Below, piece after piece: positions 56,118-64,000 of a stretch of DNA of 64,000 nt. Source of the stretch: Mixta tenebrionis. GTDB lineage: Bacteria > Pseudomonadota > Gammaproteobacteria > Enterobacterales > Enterobacteriaceae. Positions within the stretch are counted from its first letter, which is position 1, and every line of letters begins with the position of its first letter. The notes under the pieces are model-generated. The model did no database searches. It saw only the letters and a list, made by a program, of their open reading frames with translations, and was not told the DNA's origin. The DNA lies in assembly GCF_006517625.1 (NCBI RefSeq), contig NZ_VHQI01000001.1, positions 564,180-628,179 on the forward strand, written 5' to 3'. The position numbers and the translations under genes are program-made.

Positions 56118-58415
56118 TTACAGCAGAGTGAATTCAGCTTCCTGCGTTCTCACCGAATCGAGCCCGATCATCACTTTAAACTTGCCCGGCTCCGCAACCT
56201 GCTGCATACGCTGATTCCAGAATTTCAGCGCCTCAACGTCAATCGGGAAACGCACGGTCTGTGATTCGCCCGCCCTCAGCATAATACGCTTAAAGCCCTT
56301 CAGCTCTTTTACCGGACGGCTGACGCTGGCTACCTCATCGTTCAGGTAAAGCTGCACCACCGTTGCGCCATCGCGCTTGCCGCTGTTGGTGACCGTGACG
56401 CTCGCCTCCAGTTTACCGTTGCGCGCCATGGTAGTTGAGGAGAGGGCTACCGGCGAGAGGCTGAAGGTGGTGTAGCTCAGGCCGTAGCCGAACGGGAACA
56501 GCGGACCGTTAACCGCATCATAGTAGTGCGAGGTGTATTTGTTCGGCTTTTCCGGGTTATAGGGGCGGCCGGTAGGCAGATGATTGTAGTAAACCGGAAT
56601 CTGCCCAACCGAGCGCGGGAAAGAAACCGGCAGCTTGCCCGACGGATTGTAATCGCCAAACAGCACGTCGGCGATGGCGTTGCCCCCTTCGGTGCCGCTA
56701 AACCAGCTTTCCAGCATCGCATCCGCCTGCTGATATTCATGGGTCAGCGCCAGCGCGCGCCCGTTCATCAGCACCAGCACCAGCGGTTTGCCGGTGGCTT
56801 TCAGCGCCGCCAGCAGTTTTTGCTGGCTCTCCGGCAGCGTCAAATCGGTACGGCTGGAGGCCTCGTGCGCCATGCCCTGCGCTTCGCCCAGCGCCAGCAC
56901 CACCACATCCGCCTGCCGCGCCGTGGCGACCGCCTCATCAATCATCTGCTGCGGCGTACGGCTGTCAACGGTTACCGCCGGCTCATACTGATTAAGGAAG
57001 TCCTGGATGCCTTTATGATCGGTGACGTTCGCGCCTTTGGCATACAGCAAAGTCGCCTTACCGGCGGTAGCGTTTTTCATCCCCTGCAGCAGGGTTACCG
57101 ACTGCTTCGCTACGCCCGCCGCCGACCAGCTGCCCATAATATCGCGCTGGCTATCCGCCAGCGGTCCGATCAGCGCGATGGCGCCCGCTTTTTTCAGCGG
57201 CAGCGTTTCCAGGCGGTTTTTCAGCAGCACCATGCTTTTACGCGCGACGTCGCGCGCATCTTCACGATGCAGGCGGCTTTCCGCATTGGTATCCGCCGGA
57301 TCGCCGCCTTTTGGCCCCAGGTGGCTATAGGGATCGTTAAATAATCCCATATCATACTTCACGTTCAGCACGTGACGCGCCGCATCGTCGATCTCCTGCT
57401 GCGAGACCACGCCGCTCTGCACCAGCCCAGGCAAATATTTGCTGTAGTATTCATCGCCCATGCTCATATCGATACCGGCCTTCAGCGCCACGCGCACCGC
57501 ATCCTGCGGATCGCTGGCGACGCCGTGCTTAATCAGCTCTTTAATCGCGCCGTGATCGCTGATGGTAATGCCCTTAAATTTCCACTGGTCGCGCAGCAGA
57601 TCCTTCAGCAGCCAGCCGTTAGCGGTAGCCGGCACGCCGTTGATGGAGTTGAGGGAAACCATTACCCCGCCGCTGCCGGCGTCCAGCGAGGCCTTGTAGG
57701 GCGGCATATAGTCCTGGAACATACGCTGCGGACTCATATCCACCGTGTTGTAGTCGCGCCCGCCTTCAACCGCGCCGTACAGCGCAAAATGTTTTACGCT
57801 GGTCATCAGCGCATAGCGATCCGCCGGGCTGCTGCCCTGCATCGCCTGCACCATCGCGGCGCCCATCTGCGCGGTCAGCCAGGTATCCTCGCCAAAGCCT
57901 TCCGATCCACGCCCCCAGCGCGGTTCGCGCGTGACGTCCACCATCGGCGCCCAGGTCATATTCAGCCCGTCATCCGCCGCTTCATAAGCCGAGATGCGCC
58001 CGACGCGCGCTACCGCGTCGAGATCCCAGCTGGCGGCCAGCCCCAACGGAATCGGAAAGATAGTGCGCTGCCCGTGCACAACGTCATAGGCGAAAAACAG
58101 CGGAATTTTCAGGCGGCTAAGCTGCATGACCTGATCCTGCATCACGCGAATGTCGGGGCGGGTAACGGTATTGAAAATCGCCCCCACCTGGCCGTTTTTA
58201 ATCATCTCGCGGATCGCCTCTTTCGGGTTATCCGGCCCGACGCTAATCAGCCGCAGCTGACCAATTTTTTCATCCAGCGTCATTTTCGCCAACAGATCGG
58301 TGACAAAGGCATCGCGCGCCTCAGGCGTCAGGCGATGCGGGCCAGACAGATCCTCAGCAAAGGCGGGCTGGACCGCCAGGGAAACCGCAAGACTCAGGGA
58401 ATAAATCCATTTCAT
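56118..58415 (-). CDS. bglX: Periplasmic beta-glucosidase BglX (GH3)
   Basis: 765 residues, equal to E. coli BglX. The signal peptide ends PAFA near residue 20. GH3 N-terminal barrel with the nucleophile Asp287 in GITISDHGAIKEL and the KHF substrate-binding segment (SVKHFALYG). The alpha/beta sandwich (LALGEAQGMAHEASSRTDLTLP) and C-terminal fibronectin-like domain (residues 660-760) are intact. It hydrolyses beta-glucosides in the periplasm. Divergent from dld as in E. coli. Confidence 0.95.
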   Translation of the reverse strand: MKWIYSLSLAVSLAVQPAFAEDLSGPHRLTPEARDAFVTDLLAKMTLDEKIGQLRLISVGPDNPKEAIREMIKNGQVGAIFNTVTRPDIRVMQDQVMQLSRLKIPLFFAYDVVHGQRTIFPIPLGLAASWDLDAVARVGRISAYEAADDGLNMTWAPMVDVTREPRWGRGSEGFGEDTWLTAQMGAAMVQAMQGSSPADRYALMTSVKHFALYGAVEGGRDYNTVDMSPQRMFQDYMPPYKASLDAGSGGVMVSLNSINGVPATANGWLLKDLLRDQWKFKGITISDHGAIKELIKHGVASDPQDAVRVALKAGIDMSMGDEYYSKYLPGLVQSGVVSQQEIDDAARHVLNVKYDMGLFNDPYSHLGPKGGDPADTNAESRLHREDARDVARKSMVLLKNRLETLPLKKAGAIALIGPLADSQRDIMGSWSAAGVAKQSVTLLQGMKNATAGKATLLYAKGANVTDHKGIQDFLNQYEPAVTVDSRTPQQMIDEAVATARQADVVVLALGEAQGMAHEASSRTDLTLPESQQKLLAALKATGKPLVLVLMNGRALALTHEYQQADAMLESWFSGTEGGNAIADVLFGDYNPSGKLPVSFPRSVGQIPVYYNHLPTGRPYNPEKPNKYTSHYYDAVNGPLFPFGYGLSYTTFSLSPVALSSTTMARNGKLEASVTVTNSGKRDGATVVQLYLNDEVASVSRPVKELKGFKRIMLRAGESQTVRFPIDVEALKFWNQRMQQVAEPGKFKVMIGLDSVRTQEAEFTLL

Positions 58416-58578
58416 CGGATTGGGCTCTCAACAAAAACGCAGGAAGAGTTTTATAGTGATATAGCAACAGGATAGCTTCAGTGTGCCACAGGATGAGAAT
58501 AGCAGGTAGTTTTCAGAGCAGACGCTTTTCTGCCTGAACTGCTAAAGTAGAATCGACATACATAACAGGACAATGGAT

Positions 58579-60321
58579 ATGCACCCTCATCACAATCCCG
58601 CCAGCCAAAATCTGCTTAATGATCTACGCCGCATCGTCGGCAACAGCCATCTGCTGACCGATCCCGGTAAAACTGAACGTTACCGGAAAGGTTTTCGCTC
58701 CGGACAGGGCGATGCGCTGGCGGTGGTTTTTCCCGGCACGCTGCTGGAGCTGTGGCGCGTGCTGAAAGCGGCGGTAGCGGCGGATAAAATCATCCTGATG
58801 CAGGCGGCGAATACCGGCCTGACCGAAGGATCGACGCCAAACGGCAACGATTACGATCGCGACATTATTATTATCAGCACGCTGCGTATGGATCGTATTC
58901 AGCTGCTGGATAAAGGGAAGCAGGTACTTGCCTTTCCCGGCGGCACGCTCTTTCAGCTGGAAAAAATACTTAAGCCGCTGGGCCGCGAACCGCACTCGGT
59001 GATTGGCTCTTCCTGTATCGGCGCCTCGATTCTCGGCGGCGTCTGCAATAACTCCGGCGGCGCGCTGGTTAAACGCGGCCCGGCCTACACCGAAATGTCG
59101 CTCTACGCGCAGGTGGATGAACAGGGCCAGCTGAAGCTGGTTAACCATCTGGGTATCGATCTCGGCGCCACGCCGGAGCAGATTCTGGGCAAGCTGGACG
59201 ACGAGAGCTGGCAGGAGAGCGACGTCCATTACGATTCGCGCCAAGCCTCCGATCATAATTATGTTGAACGCGTGCGCGATGTTGACGCCGATACGCCGTC
59301 GCGTTTTAACGCCGATGCCAGCCGCCTGTATGAAGCCTCCGGCTGCGCAGGCAAACTGGCGGTGTTCGCCGTGCGTCTGGATACCTTCGAGGCGGAGAAA
59401 AAGCAGCAGGTGTTCTATATCGGCGCTAACGATCCCGCCGCGCTGGAAGATATCCGGCGTCATATTCTCGGCCATTTTAAAAATCTGCCGGTGGCGGGCG
59501 AATATATGCACCGCGACATGTATGACATCGCCGAAAAGTACGGCAAAGATACCTTTATCATGATCGATAAGCTGGGCACCGATAAAATGCCGCGCCTGTT
59601 CAGCATTAAAGGGCGCGTTGACGCCATGCTGAGCCGCTTGCCGATTTTCGGCGCGCATTTTAGCGACCGGCTGCTGCAGAAGCTGAGCGCCCTCTTCCCG
59701 GCGCACCTGCCGAAGAAGATGAAGGTCTGGCGCGATCGCTATGAGCACCATCTGATGCTGAAAATGGCCGGCGACGGCGTGGAGGAAGCGCGTCAGTTCC
59801 TGAAAGATTTCTTCCGCGAAGGCGGCGGCGATTATTTCGAATGCAGCGATGAAGAAGGCGCAAAAGCGTTTCTGCATCGCTTCGCCGCTGCGGGCGCCGC
59901 GGTGCGTTATCATGCGGTGCATCACGATGAGGTGGAGGATATTCTGGCGCTGGATATCGCGCTGCGTCGTAACGATCGCGAGTGGTTTGAGAAGCTGCCG
60001 CCGGAGTTTGACGATAAGCTGGTGCATCGCCTCTATTACGGCCACTTTATGTGCCACGTGTTCCATCAGGATTATATCGTGAAGAAAGGCGTGGACGCGC
60101 ATGCGCTGAAAGAAGCGATGCTGGCGATCCTGAACCAGCGCGGAGCGGAATATCCGGCAGAGCACAACGTCGGTCATCTGTATGAGGCGAAGCCGCAGAT
60201 GAAAAAATTCTATCAGCAGCTCGATCCCACCAACAGCTTTAACCCCGGCATCGGCAAAACCAGCAAGCAGAAACACTGGGGCGGATGCGGCTGCGACGGC
60301 CAGCGCCGCGCCGAACAGTAA
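58579..60321 (+). CDS. dld: Quinone-dependent D-lactate dehydrogenase Dld
   Basis: About 580 residues (E. coli 571). Peripheral inner-membrane FAD enzyme oxidising D-lactate to pyruvate and passing electrons to quinone. The FAD-binding region has MQAANTGLTEGSTPNGNDYDRDIIIISTLRMD and REPHSVIGSSCIGASILGGVCNNSGG; the membrane-binding domain follows, with VAGEYMHRDMYDIAEKYGKDTF and the C-terminal GHFMCHVFHQDYIVKKG. ATG 58579 fits AGGA (8 bases) better than ATG 58573. The extra C-terminal tail is Gly/Cys-rich (WGGCGCDG), not present in E. coli. Confidence 0.95.
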   Translation: MHPHHNPASQNLLNDLRRIVGNSHLLTDPGKTERYRKGFRSGQGDALAVVFPGTLLELWRVLKAAVAADKIILMQAANTGLTEGSTPNGNDYDRDIIIISTLRMDRIQLLDKGKQVLAFPGGTLFQLEKILKPLGREPHSVIGSSCIGASILGGVCNNSGGALVKRGPAYTEMSLYAQVDEQGQLKLVNHLGIDLGATPEQILGKLDDESWQESDVHYDSRQASDHNYVERVRDVDADTPSRFNADASRLYEASGCAGKLAVFAVRLDTFEAEKKQQVFYIGANDPAALEDIRRHILGHFKNLPVAGEYMHRDMYDIAEKYGKDTFIMIDKLGTDKMPRLFSIKGRVDAMLSRLPIFGAHFSDRLLQKLSALFPAHLPKKMKVWRDRYEHHLMLKMAGDGVEEARQFLKDFFREGGGDYFECSDEEGAKAFLHRFAAAGAAVRYHAVHHDEVEDILALDIALRRNDREWFEKLPPEFDDKLVHRLYYGHFMCHVFHQDYIVKKGVDAHALKEAMLAILNQRGAEYPAEHNVGHLYEAKPQMKKFYQQLDPTNSFNPGIGKTSKQKHWGGCGCDGQRRAEQ

Positions 60322-60366
60322 TGCTCAGGCCGCCGCGCTCAGCGCAGGGCGGCGGCGCTCATCAGA

Positions 60367-60400
60367 ACGGGCCGCCGGTTTAACCAGCGGCCCGTTTTCC
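60367..60400. terminator. Terminator between convergent dld and the MscS-family gene
   Basis: ACGGGCCGC and GCGGCCCGT form a perfect 9-bp stem, then TTTT. Confidence 0.8.
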
Positions 60401-60401
60401 C

Positions 60402-62846
60402 TCACGGCTGCTGGGGATTTTTTACCACCACATCGCCATTTTTCTGCTCGATAATCATCGTCTGCGGGCGCGACAGCACAATGCCCTCTTTGCGCAGCCG
60501 GGTAAGAATATCGAACAGCAGATCGCTCTTCGCGCTGCCCACCTGGCGCTGCGTCGCGACGTTGCCGGTAACGCTCAGTACGATGCCCTGCGGCGTCAGA
60601 TCCTTAAAGCTGACGGAAGGCTCCGGCGTCTCCAGAATGCGTTCGTTCTCGCGATATACCGCCAGCAGAATCTCGCGGACCTGCTGCGGATCGATATCCA
60701 GCGGAAAGGTCAACATAATGGTCACCACGCCCTGCGCGTTGCCCATGGTGGCATTGCGCACGTTCTGCGAGATTAGCTGCGAGTTGGGCACAATAACCGT
60801 CGATTTATCGCTCAGCTGGATTTCAGTGGCGCGTACGTTGATGCGGCGAATATCGCCTTCGATGCCGCTGATGCTCACCAGATCGCCCACCTTCACCGGA
60901 CGTTCGGTAAGCAGAATCAGACCGGAGATAAAGTTCTTCACAATCTCCTGCAGGCCGAAACCGATACCTACCGACAGGGCGCTGACGATCCACGCCAGCT
61001 TATTCCACTGTACGCCCATGGTGGAAAGCGTCAGCAGAATCACCAGCACGTAGCCGATATTGCTGAACAGCGTCACCAGCGAGACGCGCATCCCGGTATC
61101 CATAGTGGTTTTCGGCAGGAATTCATTATCCAGCCAGCGGCGCACCGAACGCAGCACGTAAATCCCGATGACCAGGCAAAGCAGCGCGTTCACCAGATGC
61201 GCCGGCACGATATTCAGCGTCTCCAGCCCTTTGCCGCCCCAGAACTCCACCGCCTTTTGCAGCAGCTCAATCGGCGTTGAGGTGCCGAAGGTGCCGTTGA
61301 GCACCGCCACCGCCGCGAACAGCAGCAGGATAGTTTTGCCCAGCGCCGCCAGCAGCGCCGCCGCCTGCGCCAGATGGCACCCATCGATATTCAGCGAAGT
61401 CTGGATGCGTTTGCCGCTGGGATTATTAACCGACAGCAGGGTTTCACAGCCGTCGCTGACCAGATGGCTCAGGAAATAGAAGGCGCCGCAGACGATGCCG
61501 AGCCAGACCAGCTCATAGCTAAGGAAGCGCGCCAGGGTGACGTAGCCCACCGCCAGCGACAGCAGAATCGCCAGCCCGGCCAGGGTAATCGCCATCTGGA
61601 TCAGCCCGACCAGCGTTGATTTCGCCTCCGGCGTCTGCCCCTGCTGCGCCAGCCGGCGCCGCACGCGGCTGGAGCGGAAACTGATAGAGAGCGCGGTGGC
61701 GCCCACCAGCAGCGCCGTCATGCCGTTCGCCAGGATGGTAGTGCCGACGCTGGTGCCGACGCTGCTGTTCAGCGCCTCTACCGTCTGGAAAATAAATACC
61801 AGCGTTGCGGTCAGCGGCGGGAACGGCTTCAGCGCCATCGCCACTTCATTAGAGATAGCGGGCAGGCGCCAGGAGGGGCGCCGCGTGGAGAGAAAAGCGC
61901 GTCCCAGCCCGGCAATCAGCCCGCAGAACACGCTCAGCTGCACCAGGCGATCGACGAAATCCTGCACGTCATCAGTCACCTCCGCGCGGCGGGTAAAGGC
62001 CTGATCGAGAAAATTAAACGCCAGCACCACCGCCGCCAGGGTAGTCAGCGCGATCGCCGCGGCGAGGAAGCTGCGCCGCAGCCGCCCTTCCGGCAGCTGA
62101 TGAATACTGACCCAGGCGAGAAACTCTTCGCCGTAACGCCGCCCCAGCGTGGCGATCAAAATCGCCGCCACCAGCCACAGCAGCGTTCCCGCCCGCCAGC
62201 CCGGCTCCCAGGCGAGGGCCGCGGTATCCGCCAGCTCATCGCGGAAGCTGGCCAGCTTCTCGCCGTCCAGCTGTTGTACGTTAAACAGCGGCGACCAGAA
62301 ACGCGATCCGAAGATACTGCCGGAATTCAGCGCCAGCTGGGTTTTCAGATTATCGCGCCGCAGACTGACGATTTGCGCGCTAAGGTTCAGCGATCCGTTC
62401 TTAATCGCCTCCGCCTGCCTGATCTGATCGTCCAGCTTTTGCTTCTGACTCTCCAGCGCGGCACGCTTGCGCGTTACCTCCGGCGTCTCTTTAACTCCGC
62501 TGTCCGCCTTCGGCGCCGGCCCCAGCACCGCCAGCTGGGCAATCAGCTGCTGGCTTTGCGGGATCAGCGCCTGGCCCAGCGTATCGGCATTGCCCGACAG
62601 CTCCAGCGCCAGGTCGTTCAGCTGCGACAGCTGCGCGTCATTGATCTCGCCGGAAACCTGCCCTTTAATTTTGTCGAGGATTTTTTGCATCTTCGGCAGC
62701 TCAACCGCCGCGTTGACCTTAACTACGGTCTCCTCTTCTGCCGTCGCCGTCGACGCATCGCCGTCGTCTGCCGCGTGAAGGTAGAGCGGCGCCAGCGCCA
62801 GCAGCGCCAGCAGGCTCGCCCGCATCAATCGTAACCATTTTGCCAT
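60402..62846 (-). CDS. Large MscS-family mechanosensitive channel with DUF3772 domain
   Basis: About 814 residues. A signal peptide (ending LHAA) precedes a periplasmic coiled-coil domain, DUF3772-like (residues about 40-190, rich in Q/L/E heptads). About ten helices follow, then the MscS pore (NKLAWIVSALSVGIGFGLQEIVKNFISGLILLTERPVKVGDLVSISGIEG) near residue 590, and the beta and cytoplasmic domains. ATG 62846 gives a clean signal peptide; GTG 62861 is possible. It lies between dld and pbpG, which are adjacent in E. coli, so this is an insertion. Confidence 0.88.
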   Translation of the reverse strand: MAKWLRLMRASLLALLALAPLYLHAADDGDASTATAEEETVVKVNAAVELPKMQKILDKIKGQVSGEINDAQLSQLNDLALELSGNADTLGQALIPQSQQLIAQLAVLGPAPKADSGVKETPEVTRKRAALESQKQKLDDQIRQAEAIKNGSLNLSAQIVSLRRDNLKTQLALNSGSIFGSRFWSPLFNVQQLDGEKLASFRDELADTAALAWEPGWRAGTLLWLVAAILIATLGRRYGEEFLAWVSIHQLPEGRLRRSFLAAAIALTTLAAVVLAFNFLDQAFTRRAEVTDDVQDFVDRLVQLSVFCGLIAGLGRAFLSTRRPSWRLPAISNEVAMALKPFPPLTATLVFIFQTVEALNSSVGTSVGTTILANGMTALLVGATALSISFRSSRVRRRLAQQGQTPEAKSTLVGLIQMAITLAGLAILLSLAVGYVTLARFLSYELVWLGIVCGAFYFLSHLVSDGCETLLSVNNPSGKRIQTSLNIDGCHLAQAAALLAALGKTILLLFAAVAVLNGTFGTSTPIELLQKAVEFWGGKGLETLNIVPAHLVNALLCLVIGIYVLRSVRRWLDNEFLPKTTMDTGMRVSLVTLFSNIGYVLVILLTLSTMGVQWNKLAWIVSALSVGIGFGLQEIVKNFISGLILLTERPVKVGDLVSISGIEGDIRRINVRATEIQLSDKSTVIVPNSQLISQNVRNATMGNAQGVVTIMLTFPLDIDPQQVREILLAVYRENERILETPEPSVSFKDLTPQGIVLSVTGNVATQRQVGSAKSDLLFDILTRLRKEGIVLSRPQTMIIEQKNGDVVVKNPQQP

Positions 62847-63039
62847 CGAACGTCGTTCCACTTTTTCCAGTTCCGCGGCCCTGCCGCGATCGCGCGCCAG
62901 TGTATGCTTTTGCCGGTAGCTTCACTACAGGAAATCGGCAACAAATTTTCCCGCTAAAGATAAGCGATTGTCAGCGAACGGCGCCACATTACGCGACGCA
63001 CGGCTGGCTGGCGCCGCCGGATGCGGCGGCGGGAAAATG

Positions 63040-63990
63040 CTACTCCGTCGCCTGTTCGTCAGAGCGGCGGTTGCTGGCGGTCTGCGCCGATTTCTGTTTT
63101 TTATAGGCCAGCGCCGCCGCCGGCACCGGCGCGGATTTGCCGGTTTCCAGCCAGCTCCGCAGGCGGTTGGCATCGGCGAAATGGGTATATTTGCCGAAGG
63201 CGTCCAGCACCACCAGCGCTACCGGGCGCTGATTAATCACCGTGCGCATCACCAGACAGTGGCCCGCCTGATTGGTAAAACCGGTTTTCGTCAGCTGGAT
63301 ATTCCAGTCCGGCTTATAGACCAGATGATTGGTATTGCGGAACGGCAGCGTGTAGTCGGGATTGCTGAAGCGCGCCATCTGCTCATGGGTGGTGCTGAGC
63401 TGGCCGAGCAGCGGATAGCTTTTAGTGGCGATCAGCAGCTTTATCAGGTCGCGCGCGGTAGAGACGTTGTGAATCGACAGGCCGGTCGGCTCAACGTAGC
63501 GGGTATGCGTCATGCCCAGCGCGCGCGCTTTGGCGTTCATCGCACGGATAAAGGCGTCGTAACCGCCGGGGTAGTGGTGCGCCAGGCTGGCGGCGGCGCG
63601 GTTTTCCGAGGACATCAGCGCCAGCAGCAGCATATTTTTCCGGCTGATGGCGCTTTTCAAACGCACGCGCGAGAAAACGCCGCGCATTTCCGGCGTCTGG
63701 CTGATGTCAACGTTCAGCATCTCATCCAGCGGCTGATGCGCATCCAGCACCACCATCGCCGTCATCAGCTTGGTGATTGACGCCACCGGCCTGATGCGAT
63801 CGGGATGGCTGGCGTAAAGCACTTTATTGGTATTTAAATCGACGATCATCGCGCTGCCGGAGGCGATCTGCGGCTGGGAGAGCGGCGCGGGCGCGCTTAG
63901 CGGCGACGCGGCCAGCGCCTGGCCGCTCAGGCCCGACGCGGAAAACAGTAAAGCCAGGCTCAGCAATGAATAACGAAATTTTGCGGGCAT
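63040..63990 (-). CDS. pbpG: D-alanyl-D-alanine endopeptidase PbpG (PBP7)
   Basis: 316-residue periplasmic S11 peptidase that cuts D-Ala-mDAP crosslinks. The signal peptide ends QALA near residue 27. Motifs: Ser71-Ile-Thr-Lys74, Ser128-Glu-Asn130 (SEN variant typical of PBP7) and Lys235-Thr-Gly237 (KTGFTNQAG). It follows dld in E. coli also, which supports orthology. The start codon is 10 bases from the window end, so its upstream region is not seen. Confidence 0.94.
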   Translation of the reverse strand: MPAKFRYSLLSLALLFSASGLSGQALAASPLSAPAPLSQPQIASGSAMIVDLNTNKVLYASHPDRIRPVASITKLMTAMVVLDAHQPLDEMLNVDISQTPEMRGVFSRVRLKSAISRKNMLLLALMSSENRAAASLAHHYPGGYDAFIRAMNAKARALGMTHTRYVEPTGLSIHNVSTARDLIKLLIATKSYPLLGQLSTTHEQMARFSNPDYTLPFRNTNHLVYKPDWNIQLTKTGFTNQAGHCLVMRTVINQRPVALVVLDAFGKYTHFADANRLRSWLETGKSAPVPAAALAYKKQKSAQTASNRRSDEQATE

Positions 63991-64000
63991 CGTTTAACAA

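Noticed and set aside
58624-60276. A 550-codon open frame antisense to dld
   Set aside because: It is the codon-bias shadow of a high-GC gene; dld on the other strand is a full-length, clearly conserved protein.

Overview
The window is chromosomal DNA of a member of the Enterobacterales, most likely Erwiniaceae (Pantoea/Mixta/Erwinia-like). Most proteins read as close orthologues of E. coli genes of nearly identical length. The core is GC-rich (roughly 57-60% by eye), with a few short AT-rich accessory patches. No rRNA, tRNA, CRISPR array, prophage or insertion sequence was seen. The species call is inference.

Layout. (1) 0-44 kb follows the E. coli 18-19 min segment in reverse order: ybjG, dacC, yliI, rimO, gsiDCBA-iaaA, moeA-moeB, ybiT, ybiR-mntR, ompX, rhtA, dps, glnHPQ, ybiO, rlmF, ybiB-dinG. 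Inserted into it are an sdaC-type transporter, a HAD phosphatase, an LprI-like and a Gfo/Idh/MocA gene, an AT-rich DUF943/DUF3289 islet (7.6-8.9 kb), a sugar MFS gene, an emrAB-type tripartite efflux operon, and a flavin-reductase/M20-peptidase pair followed by a 46-bp tandem repeat. (2) From 44.6 kb the sequence switches to the E. coli 47-48 min segment: mlrA, yohO, yehWXY-osmF, then bglX, dld and pbpG. It is interrupted by an accessory block (49.5-56.0 kb: idi, a chemoreceptor, a suppressor-of-fused-like protein, a DUF892 protein, an orphan ORF, ygfF) and by a large MscS-family gene between dld and pbpG.

Functions. The window encodes peptidoglycan trimming enzymes (dacC, pbpG) and undecaprenyl-phosphate recycling (ybjG). 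It carries importers for glutathione (gsi), glutamine (gln) and betaine-type osmolytes (yeh/osmF), and two mechanosensitive channels. It also holds molybdenum cofactor maturation (moeAB), manganese homeostasis (mntR and an MntS-like protein), DNA protection and SOS functions (dps, dinG) and envelope/efflux functions. Regulatory sites readable from sequence include a perfect LexA box before dinG, a CRP-like box before the sdaC-type gene, a sigma54-like glnH promoter, two tandem MntR boxes, and an 11-bp inverted repeat before mlrA.

Most interesting points. Between mntR and ompX, two MntR boxes overlap a promoter that reads into an apparently undescribed 25-residue hydrophobic peptide followed by a long, cysteine-bearing MntS-like protein. 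The DUF3289 gene is broken by three single-base indels, yet each frame segment still reads as good protein. The 46-bp tandem repeat lies between two convergent genes. The mlrA palindrome carries the TGTACA motif. The junction of two E. coli segments lies at about 44 kb.
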